Source: a virus
IMG/VR virus record: IMGVR_UViG_3300004463_000077
Span: 1 to 38,541 of that record
DNA: 38,541 nucleotides
Strand: one strand, 5' to 3'
The translations under genes and the position numbers were made by a program. The notes beneath the pieces are model-generated. The model was not told the origin of the DNA. It searched no databases and worked only from the letters and a program-made list of their open reading frames with translations. This document shows, piece after piece, positions 28,486 through 35,525 of this stretch; positions within the stretch are counted from its first letter, which is position 1, and each line of letters opens with the position of its first letter.

Positions 28486-29283
28486 ATGTCGCTAGCAATC
28501 GAATGGGGCGACTCCTCTATTCAAGATGGTGGATTCATCTACTGTGACGCTGTAACAGCTTATACACAGAATTATAGTGGTAGTGTAACCAAACATCCCA
28601 TAGATTCTGGCGGGAACGTTACTGATCATTTTATAAAAAATAATCCAACCTTCACCATTGGTGCCGTAATCACTGGCGTTGATATCTCCACTGGTACTTA
28701 TCTTATTCAAGACTTGGATGGGAATGCTCCTTACAACAGTAATGAAGCTCCTACTGCTGTTAGTGTGAACTCTACAGACCAAAGTGTTCTTAAGAAATTC
28801 ATTCCAGATAGCATTGGTCAATTTCTTTCTGACAGTACACCCGAAGTTGTGGTAGATAGTAGACGTACTGATCTTCTTGAGCAAATTAGACAAGCTCTGA
28901 TTGATCTTACTGCTGGTGTTATCTTTAACGAAAAGACTGGCCAGTTTGATCCTAGTATTCAGCTTGTTCGCTTATTTGAATATGATAATACACTACTTCG
29001 CAAAGTAATTAACAATCTTGTAATGACCAAGATTACTTTCAAGGAAGATGCAAACACAGGTTATGGTTTGTATTGTGACATCACCTTTGAACAGGTTACT
29101 TTTGCTTTCTTGAAGAAGACTACGATCCCGAAAGATGTACAAGATTCGCTTAAAAAGAAAGCATCTAGCAAAGCATCTAAAGGTAAACAAGATAGCACAC
29201 CACAGGATGTTGATGGAGCTAACGCAGGCAGCAATGCCCCTAAAGACACAGACCCACTAAGGCAGGCTAGAGATAATGGCTGA
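28486..29283 (+). CDS. Dit-like baseplate protein
   Basis: A 265-residue protein. The pattern DAVTAYTQNYSGSVTKHPIDSGGNVTDHFIKNNPTFTIGAVITG (about residues 22-65) is characteristic of Dit-like proteins of contractile phages, in which Y.....VTKHPIE.G..ItDH....P..f...g is conserved. The C-terminus is Lys/Asp-rich and disordered. It is expected to sit at the tube-baseplate junction. Its end overlaps the next ATG by eight bases. Confidence 0.8.
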   Translation: MSLAIEWGDSSIQDGGFIYCDAVTAYTQNYSGSVTKHPIDSGGNVTDHFIKNNPTFTIGAVITGVDISTGTYLIQDLDGNAPYNSNEAPTAVSVNSTDQSVLKKFIPDSIGQFLSDSTPEVVVDSRRTDLLEQIRQALIDLTAGVIFNEKTGQFDPSIQLVRLFEYDNTLLRKVINNLVMTKITFKEDANTGYGLYCDITFEQVTFAFLKKTTIPKDVQDSLKKKASSKASKGKQDSTPQDVDGANAGSNAPKDTDPLRQARDNG

Positions 29284-29611
29284 CAAATATGTAGCAATGC
29301 CTTTGTTCCCAGATCCATACTACACTTATACAATTGCTTTTCAAGGTAACTCTTATATCCTTGAGTTTATCTATAATGAAAGGGCTCAATTGTATTTTCT
29401 CAATTTGTATGATGCTGAAAACAATCCTATTGTGTTAGGTGAAGCTTTAGTTCCAAACTACCCAATCTTCTTAGACTATGCTTTGTTTCCACTAACTGGC
29501 TTTATTTGGATGGAAGAAAAAGCTGATATTGTTAGCGAACCTTATAAAGTTTATCCAGATTCAATTGATCAGTATTATAATTTGTTTTATTTGTGGTCTG
29601 AGGAGGACTAA
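29276..29611 (+). CDS. baseplate plug protein (Pam3 gp18-like)
   Basis: A 111-residue beta-rich protein, FPDPYYTYTIAFQGNSYILEFIYNERAQLYFLNLYDAENNPIVLGEALVPNYPIF. It matches the small plug protein family found between Dit-like and hub genes in contractile phages, in which y....L.G..Y.l...wN.r...W.l.i.d..g....g..l is conserved. Start and stop overlap both neighbours, consistent with a stoichiometric baseplate complex. Confidence 0.72.
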   Translation: MADKYVAMPLFPDPYYTYTIAFQGNSYILEFIYNERAQLYFLNLYDAENNPIVLGEALVPNYPIFLDYALFPLTGFIWMEEKADIVSEPYKVYPDSIDQYYNLFYLWSEED

Positions 29612-30507
29612 TGGAAGCTATCCAGCGTAACCGCCAGTACAGACTTGTGATTGGTGACTATGAGTCTGGAGAAGCTTTAGAAGTCACTGATCTTCAGGTT
29701 ACGTTTGACATTTCTAAATCCTCGGATAACAAAAAGAAAACAAATAGTGCTGCGATTGAAATTTATAATCTTAGTGATGAGCACATTAAACTTCTTGACA
29801 CCGATTACCCAGCAGCGGTGTTTGAAGCTGGCTACTTAGACACAGGTGGTCCTCAGAGACTTTTCTCAGGTCAAGTTACTCATGTAACAACCCGTAAATC
29901 TGGCACGGATCGTATCACGCAAGTCACTTTAGGCACAGGTTATGTTGAGCTAAACCATCAGGTTTTATCCGAGTTTGTACCAGAAGGGCAATCACCTAAG
30001 GATGCTGCCAACAGGCTAGTTAAGGCCATTGGAGCAGACCGTGGCGTCTTCAATGGGACCAACCTAAATAATCCCCTTATTTACGGATACCCTCTTAGTG
30101 GCACTCCAAAAGAGATGCTTAATGAACTTTGTGAGAAGTACGCCTGTAATTGGCAACTAGATGATGGTGTTGTATATATCCATGATAATGATAGGGGTAA
30201 TAGTGAGAACTTTCAACAAGCCTATGTTATCTCCAAGTATACAGGTTTGATTGAAACTCCGTATCGAGTATCTGGGGATCGTCAAAGGTCTAAGAAGGAT
30301 AAGGTTAAGAAGCCCGGTGTTCAGATGAAGATCTTGCTAAACCCTGACATACGTGCTGGGGATATTATAAGGCTTGAAGATACATTAATCACTGGTTGGT
30401 TTAAAGTTGAGTCTCTAAGGCACACGGGTGGATGGCGTTCGCCAAGCTGGTATACGGAGATACGCGCAACGAGCCTTGAGAAAGTAATCAAGTCAGGAGG
30501 TAACTAA
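29611..30507 (+). CDS. baseplate hub protein (gp27/gpD-like)
   Basis: A 298-residue protein. The N-terminal beta-barrel (YRLVIGDYESGEALEVTDLQVTFDISKSSDNKKKTNSAAIEIYNLSDEHIKLL) and the following barrel (LFSGQVTHVTTRKSGTDRITQVTLGTG), a helical part (GTPKEMLNELCEKYACNWQLDDGVVYI) and a C-terminal barrel (LLNPDIRAGDIIRLEDTLITGWFKVESLRHTGGWRSPSWYTEIRA) follow the hub order of P2 gpD/T4 gp27. It connects tube and spike. Overlaps both neighbours. Confidence 0.85.
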   Translation: MEAIQRNRQYRLVIGDYESGEALEVTDLQVTFDISKSSDNKKKTNSAAIEIYNLSDEHIKLLDTDYPAAVFEAGYLDTGGPQRLFSGQVTHVTTRKSGTDRITQVTLGTGYVELNHQVLSEFVPEGQSPKDAANRLVKAIGADRGVFNGTNLNNPLIYGYPLSGTPKEMLNELCEKYACNWQLDDGVVYIHDNDRGNSENFQQAYVISKYTGLIETPYRVSGDRQRSKKDKVKKPGVQMKILLNPDIRAGDIIRLEDTLITGWFKVESLRHTGGWRSPSWYTEIRATSLEKVIKSGGN

Positions 30508-31292
30508 TGAGTTCTGAAGCAGTAGCGGCAATCCAGTCCTCCATGGTTAGTGCTTTTAGTAGTCAAATGGATAATGTCTTTACAAACATTCCTTGTATTG
30601 TTGTTGCTGTGAGAGATGGTTTGAATGGGCAAATGGTTGATATCCAACCCACCATTAACCAAAAGTTTCAAGATGGTACAGTTAAAGAGTACCCAACACT
30701 TGGTGGCATTCCTGTATCTTTCCAAGTTTCTAAGAAAGCTGGCTTTACTTTCCCTATTGAAGTTGGTGATACGGGAATGGCCATTTTCTCTATGAGAAAT
30801 ATGGATGGTTGGAAATCTGGTAACGGCAGGCCATCTAGTCCAATGAACTTTGCAAAGATGGATAAAAGTGACGCCATCTTTCTTCCGGGGATTCAACCTC
30901 CTGGCGTTGCTGTGAATAATCCAGCAAAGCATGTGCTAACGCATGATACCAGAGATACTGTAATGTTTGGTAATCTTGGTGGTGTTGAAGCTGAAGTTAG
31001 AATTAAAGTAGACGGCAGTATTGAAATTAATACTTCAAATATGCCAGTAACTATTAACTGCTCTAATGCAACTATAAATGCCTCGACAAGCGTAAATATC
31101 AACACCCCGAATTTGGTAGTGGATGCTGATAACACCACTTGGATTGGTAATATTAACTTGCAGGGTAATCTTGTGCAGATTGGTAATTACACAATCACTG
31201 GTATTGCAACCTTCAACGGAATCCCTTTTTCTACACACAAACATATTGGCGTCACGCCCGGTGGTGGTACTTCTGGTACTCCTACAGCATAA
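30507..31292 (+). CDS. central spike (Gp138-like N-terminus, iron-binding tip)
   Basis: A 261-residue protein. The N-terminal OB-fold domain (NVFTNIPCIVVAVRDGLNGQMVDIQPTINQKFQDGTVKEYPTLGGIPVSF...PIEVGDTGMAIFSMRNMDGWKSG) is Gp138/gpV type. A beta-helical stalk follows (INTSNMPVTINCSNATINASTSVNINTPNLVVDADNTTWIGN). The tip has the HxH motif THKHIGVTPGG and a GTSGTP end, which in P2 gpV and phi92 gp138 binds iron at the membrane-piercing apex. It pierces the outer membrane. Confidence 0.88.
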   Translation: MSSEAVAAIQSSMVSAFSSQMDNVFTNIPCIVVAVRDGLNGQMVDIQPTINQKFQDGTVKEYPTLGGIPVSFQVSKKAGFTFPIEVGDTGMAIFSMRNMDGWKSGNGRPSSPMNFAKMDKSDAIFLPGIQPPGVAVNNPAKHVLTHDTRDTVMFGNLGGVEAEVRIKVDGSIEINTSNMPVTINCSNATINASTSVNINTPNLVVDADNTTWIGNINLQGNLVQIGNYTITGIATFNGIPFSTHKHIGVTPGGGTSGTPTA

Positions 31293-31302
31293 GGAGTTAC
31301 TT

Positions 31303-31677
31303 TTGGATTTTCTTCTCGATAGCCAAACCCATGACATAGTTTGGAACAACGGACCCTTAATCAAAGAATATACAACACAGCCGTTCACGCAAACTGTAGG
31401 ACAACGTTTAAAAATACGTTTACTTACGTTTCAAAATGAATGGTTCATTGATACAACTTATGGCGTCCCATTTTGGCAACGCATTCTGGGGATCAAGCAA
31501 ACTTCCAAATCTGCCGTGGACCTAATATTCCAACAAAAGATTTTAGAAGAGCAGGGAGTTAAAGAGATTGTCAGCTTTAACTCCACATTTGTCAATAGGA
31601 AATATTCTCTGACTTTCCAAGTGAAAGTAGTTGATGGGACGATTACAGCTCCAATTTCCGTTAACCCTATAAATTAA
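31303..31677 (+). CDS. baseplate wedge protein, gp25/gpW-like sheath initiator
   Basis: I choose TTG 31303 with AAGGAG six bases upstream; a longer in-frame start at 31123 runs through the spike gene. The 124-residue product (LDSQTHDIVWNNGPLIKEYTTQPFTQTVGQRLKIRLLTFQNEWFIDTTYGVPFWQRILG...) fits gp25-like wedge proteins, in which V.Q.l..rL.tf.GEWflD...G.p....l is conserved. It starts sheath assembly at the baseplate. Confidence 0.82.
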   Translation: MDFLLDSQTHDIVWNNGPLIKEYTTQPFTQTVGQRLKIRLLTFQNEWFIDTTYGVPFWQRILGIKQTSKSAVDLIFQQKILEEQGVKEIVSFNSTFVNRKYSLTFQVKVVDGTITAPISVNPIN

Positions 31678-31686
31678 GGAAATAAA

Positions 31687-33129
31687 ATGGCGGGTATTTC
31701 TGACCAAGGCTTTACTATAAAAAGAATGACAGAAATCCTGTCCGACCTCCGTGCGGAAGCTGTCACTTTGTTTCAAGACCTCGTTGCTCCAGGGGATCAA
31801 GTTGATGTTTCAGACAGTAGCGCACTAGGTCGCCTAATTGCATTAGCCTCCCCAAGTCTTGCTGATCTATGGGAAGCAGCCCAAGCAGATTATGCAGCAT
31901 TTGACCCTAACTCTGCAACTGGTATTGCTCTTGATAACCTTGTAGCTCTTGGTGGTATTTCTAGACAAGAACAAACCTTCTCAACATCTCAAGTGATTCT
32001 ATCCGGTGATAATGGTACTCTAGTCTCTTCTGGTCTAACTATTGGCAGCTCTGTTGATGCTTCCCAATGGACACTGGTTTCTCCTGTTGCATTATCTCCT
32101 TCGCAGTCTACTGGTATCAGTGTAACGCCATTGGTTGTGGCTGACAGCACTTTATACACCATCACTTATTCTTCTGTATCAACCACTAACACAGTGGGCT
32201 ATACAAGCGGAGTAGGGGCTACACAAGCTTCTATTCTCTCGGGTATCAACGCCTTGATCACAAGTAGCCATCCAACTCTTACAAGTGTTGTTGACGGTAA
32301 CACTGTTCGCATCACCCGGGTGGATGAATTTGCTGTAGTTAATTTTACTGTGTCTCCTAACCTTGGAATCACTAAGGTACAAAAGCTTGGTGAAGTTCAA
32401 AGTGTTACAGTTGGTAAAGTGGATGCTGAAGCAAACACATTGACTGTCATCCTCACTCCTCAACTTGGTTGGGACAGTGTAACAAACCCTATTGCTGCAT
32501 CTCCCGGACGTAATCTTGAAACTGATGAAGAACTAAGACTTAGGTTTCGTGAAACTAAGTTTGAACGAGCCTCTAATATCCTTGAAGCTCTCTACTCAGC
32601 CCTGATTAATCTTGAAGGTGTAGAGGAAGTTAGGATCTATGAGAATGATACAGATATTGTAGATGCGTTTGGTGTTCCAGCTCACAGTTTTATGCCTATT
32701 GTTGTTGGTGGCATCTCTTCGGAGATTGCTCAGACAATTTGGGAAAATAAACCAATGGGTATCAGAAGCTATGGAGATACTGTAGTAGTTATCTTTGATA
32801 CTCAAGGCTTTGCTCATAACATTGGATTTGATCGTCCTGATCCTGTCCAGATTTATATCACTATCACCTTGACAACGGATAGTGAGTTCCCTGCAACTGG
32901 CCCCGATGATATCCGTAGTGCTCTTATTGCTTATTTTGAGAACAGTTTAGGTATCGGCGATGATGTTGTTTACAGTCGTTTGTATACACCAATCAACCTT
33001 ACTCCCGGCCATCAGATTGACAGCCTCACTATTGGCACATCGCCAAGTCCTGTAGGGACCAGTAATGTGGTTATTGATTTTGACCAAATTGCCTCTATCA
33101 GCAGCACCAACATCATAATTAATACTTAA
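31687..33129 (+). CDS. baseplate wedge protein (gpJ/Mu gp47-like)
   Basis: A 480-residue protein. The N-terminal region (ILSDLRAEAVTLFQDLVAPGDQVDVSDSSALGRLIALASPSLADLWEAAQADYAAFDPNSATGIALDNLVALGGISR) and the later block NPIAASPGRNLETDEELRLRFRETKFERASNILEALYSALINLEGVEEVRIYEND are diagnostic of Baseplate_J. Residues about 152-233 are an inserted beta domain similar to that in the sheath. It forms the wedge ring that triggers contraction. Confidence 0.88.
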   Translation: MAGISDQGFTIKRMTEILSDLRAEAVTLFQDLVAPGDQVDVSDSSALGRLIALASPSLADLWEAAQADYAAFDPNSATGIALDNLVALGGISRQEQTFSTSQVILSGDNGTLVSSGLTIGSSVDASQWTLVSPVALSPSQSTGISVTPLVVADSTLYTITYSSVSTTNTVGYTSGVGATQASILSGINALITSSHPTLTSVVDGNTVRITRVDEFAVVNFTVSPNLGITKVQKLGEVQSVTVGKVDAEANTLTVILTPQLGWDSVTNPIAASPGRNLETDEELRLRFRETKFERASNILEALYSALINLEGVEEVRIYENDTDIVDAFGVPAHSFMPIVVGGISSEIAQTIWENKPMGIRSYGDTVVVIFDTQGFAHNIGFDRPDPVQIYITITLTTDSEFPATGPDDIRSALIAYFENSLGIGDDVVYSRLYTPINLTPGHQIDSLTIGTSPSPVGTSNVVIDFDQIASISSTNIIINT

Positions 33130-33145
33130 TGGAAGGATTTAAGAT

Positions 33146-33940
33146 ATGGCTTTAAATCCTTTTGTAGTTGAAGACTACATCGAGGTTGCTCGTTCACAGG
33201 TGACGGAACAGTTCAAATCAAAGGACATTTTCGACAAATACCTCCAACTTCTTATCAATGCTCAGATTGAACTTCAACAAGTATTCAAAGACTTGATGCA
33301 ACTTAGAAGTCTTGATTCAGCTACTGGAGCCCAACTTGATGTGATTGGCAGGATTGTTGGTCAAGAGCGAGTATTACTCAACTCTGATCTATACGATCTA
33401 TTTGGTTTCCAAGGTGCATTGAAGGCTGGTAGTTTTGGTGATGTAAACAGTCCCGGTATTGGCAGCCTGTTCTATAACTTTGGTGATCCAATAGGCGGTA
33501 ACACTGTCCTTGATGATGAAACTTATAGATTGTTTATCAAGGCTAAAATCTTCAAGAATACAACAGCATCTACCCCAGAAGAATTCCTTGCAGTGTTGAA
33601 CCTTGTCTTTGGTACAGACACCACTGTGCTAACAGAAGAGGGTGATGCATCTATAACTGTTTTGTTGTCTAGGGCTCTGACTGACTTTGAACGAGCACTT
33701 CTAACGTATATCAGTACAGAGCCTGGATATCCATCAAGACTCATCCCCAAGACCGTAGGTGTTCGTGTCAACTACGGGGAATACATTGATGGTAATTTTT
33801 TTGGGTTTGAAGGCGTGCCTGGGGCTAAAGGGTTTGGTGAATTCACCGGCACATACGGATATGGCCTTGGTTACGGAACTCATTACGGTGATAGTGATTA
33901 TACAACAGTTAGTGGTGGCTATTTTGCGACCCTCTATTAA
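33146..33940 (+). CDS. baseplate/tail fibre connector protein (DUF2612-like)
   Basis: A 264-residue protein. The region DIFDKYLQLLINAQIELQQVFKDLMQLRSLDSATGAQLDVIGRIVGQERV and DDETYRLFIKAKIFKNTTASTPEEFLAVLNLVFGTDTTV is the DUF2612/P2 gpI-like pattern. The C-terminal 60 residues are Gly/Tyr-rich (FGFEGVPGAKGFGEFTGTYGYGLGYGTHYG), perhaps a fibre-docking segment. It lies between the gpJ-like gene and the fibres, interrupted downstream by a leftward endonuclease. Confidence 0.8.
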   Translation: MALNPFVVEDYIEVARSQVTEQFKSKDIFDKYLQLLINAQIELQQVFKDLMQLRSLDSATGAQLDVIGRIVGQERVLLNSDLYDLFGFQGALKAGSFGDVNSPGIGSLFYNFGDPIGGNTVLDDETYRLFIKAKIFKNTTASTPEEFLAVLNLVFGTDTTVLTEEGDASITVLLSRALTDFERALLTYISTEPGYPSRLIPKTVGVRVNYGEYIDGNFFGFEGVPGAKGFGEFTGTYGYGLGYGTHYGDSDYTTVSGGYFATLY

Positions 33941-33961
33941 AAGAAAAACCCCGTATGGGGC
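33941..33961 (-). terminator. intrinsic terminator for leftward endonuclease
   Basis: Read leftward, GCCCC, ATAC, GGGG is followed by TTTTTCTTTT, a good intrinsic terminator one base after the leftward stop at 33962. Read rightward, the same hairpin follows the gene at 33940 but lacks a U-run. It would stop the leftward transcript from entering the baseplate genes. Confidence 0.7.
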
Positions 33962-34576
33962 TTAGTTGGTATAATTTTCGTACCGTTCAATAAGAGCTTT
34001 AGCAACACGTTCATCTGTTTGTTCTGAAGCGAGAATATGAGCTTGTTCAAGTTTGAAAGAAAGCCAAGCTTGATGTGCTTCTTCAGCAGTATCAAAATAT
34101 CCCAAATGTTTGCGTTTCCCCAGCTCAGCAGAACCACACTTTGCGGTATATTTCTGATCTCTCTTATGGAAACAAACACCAATAGGGTATTCACCCCGCG
34201 ATACATTATTCTCTGCAAGGAAAGTGTTAACTCTTGCATCAATGAACACACAAGTTTCAGGACTATACAGTTTATTCCCCTGCAATAAGATATCTTTATC
34301 GAGATGCTTACCCTCCCAATCTTGTTGCTCCATCCAAGCTTTGAAATTGGAGAACAAATGCCACTCAGATGTTACTGAACAGCCAACATAGGTGGGGAAC
34401 ATGGTTTGGTAGTTAGTATAATAACACCTCACTAACATACTTTTCCAAGTTACATAAAATGGACAAGACCAAACGACCTTTCTTGTACCATCTACAATAC
34501 CGTATTCGTATACGTTGTAGTCAGCATCGTTGATACCTACACCGGCAACTAATTTATTCCTCTTTCTCAGTTTCAC
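33962..34576 (-). CDS. HNH-type homing endonuclease, inserted against the late operon
   Basis: A 204-residue protein on the opposite strand to its neighbours. The region VTWKSMLVRCYYTNYQTMFPTYVGCSVTSEWHLFSNFKAWMEQQDWEGKHLDKDILLQGNKLYSPETCVFI (about 42-112) is the HNH-like pattern found in T7-group phage endonucleases (EW..F.NF..W......g..LDKDil..gnk.Ysp..C.f). It is followed by an AP2-like domain (PIGVCFHKRDQKYTAKC...LGYFDTAEEAHQAWL). The start is GTG 34576 with GAGGATAAAG. It carries its own promoter and terminator, a self-contained insertion. Confidence 0.8.
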   Translation of the reverse strand: MKLRKRNKLVAGVGINDADYNVYEYGIVDGTRKVVWSCPFYVTWKSMLVRCYYTNYQTMFPTYVGCSVTSEWHLFSNFKAWMEQQDWEGKHLDKDILLQGNKLYSPETCVFIDARVNTFLAENNVSRGEYPIGVCFHKRDQKYTAKCGSAELGKRKHLGYFDTAEEAHQAWLSFKLEQAHILASEQTDERVAKALIERYENYTN

Positions 34577-34612
34577 TCTTTATCCTCAATAAAGTTTTTG
34601 GGTACAGCGAAA

Positions 34613-34641
34613 ACTATAACACAACCACAAATTTTTGTAAA
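34613..34641 (-). promoter_or_regulatory. promoter of leftward endonuclease
   Basis: Read leftward, TTTACA (34641-34636), a 17-base spacer and TATAGT (34618-34613). Both hexamers are near consensus. A start near 34606 gives a 30-base leader to GTG 34576. The -35 element overlaps the ribosome binding site (AAAGGAAAA) of the rightward tail fibre gene at 34655. Confidence 0.6.
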
Positions 34642-34654
34642 GGAAAATATATAA

Positions 34655-35503
34655 ATGGCTGTTATTCCTAAACCCACAGACATTAACAAAATTTGGGCGT
34701 CCGCTGGCGACGTGATAGCGCCGTCTGACTCGAAAATTTCCACAGGTTGGCAAGTGGAAATACCCCCAAGGCAGATATTCAATTATATTGATAATAAACA
34801 AGACCAAGGTATTGCCCATATAAATCAGATGGGTATTGCTGTTTGGGACAACACTACAGAGTATCAATATAACCTCACTGGTATTAAGTCTTTGTGCATG
34901 GGGAGTGATGGCACAATCTACCGTACTCTGCAAACACATCAGAACCAAGATCCAACTTCTAGTGTAGGCTATTGGGAAGTGGCATTTTCTAGTGCTGGGG
35001 ATTTTTACACTCAAATAGAATCCGATGCCCGTTATCTTCAGAAAACAGCTAATCTTTCTGATTTGACAAACACTGCAACAGCTCGTACTAATTTGAGTGT
35101 ATATTCTCAAGCTCAGACTTATACGAAGACTGAAGTTGATGGTAAAACCACAGTTGCGTCAACCCCTCAGTCCCAAGCTTGGTTAAGTAATACAACACTT
35201 ATGACTCCGCTCCGCTTGGCAGAGGCGTTCATGGGTTCCCATCAATCACTCAGCTTGAATGGTTATCAGGATTTCCCTGGAGGTCTTATTATTCAATGGG
35301 CACGGCCATCAGGGGTTAGTGAAGGATCTACAGTGACATATCCTAAGCCCTTCCCTAATGCATGTTTTGTAGTTATCCCTATTGACGTGGATAATTCTGC
35401 CGGGGAGTCCGAATATGTAAGTGTCAGATCTATAGGCGCCACTAGTTGGGTTGCTAACGTAGCCGCCGCGTCAAACATTGGCTACGTAGCCATTGGCTAC
35501 TAA
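34655..35503 (+). CDS. tail fibre protein (gp53-like C-terminal domain)
   Basis: A 282-residue protein. The N-terminal half (MAVIPKPTDINKIWASAGDVIAPSDSKISTGWQVEIPPRQIFNYIDNKQDQGIAHINQMGIAVWDNTTEYQ) is the common virion-attachment part of phage fibres. The end (GGLIIQWARPSGVSEGSTVTYPKPFPNACFVVIPIDVDN...VAIGY) is a gp53-like C-terminal receptor-binding pattern. No collagen-like repeats. It probably forms or anchors short tail fibres. ATG 34655 has AAAGGAAAA. Confidence 0.82.
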   Translation: MAVIPKPTDINKIWASAGDVIAPSDSKISTGWQVEIPPRQIFNYIDNKQDQGIAHINQMGIAVWDNTTEYQYNLTGIKSLCMGSDGTIYRTLQTHQNQDPTSSVGYWEVAFSSAGDFYTQIESDARYLQKTANLSDLTNTATARTNLSVYSQAQTYTKTEVDGKTTVASTPQSQAWLSNTTLMTPLRLAEAFMGSHQSLSLNGYQDFPGGLIIQWARPSGVSEGSTVTYPKPFPNACFVVIPIDVDNSAGESEYVSVRSIGATSWVANVAAASNIGYVAIGY

Positions 35504-35525
35504 ATAAATCAAACGGAGAAGTAAA

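Noticed and set aside
31123-31302. Longer N-terminus for the gp25-like protein
   Set aside because: It overlaps the spike gene by 170 bases; TTG 31303 has AAGGAG and gives the normal family length.
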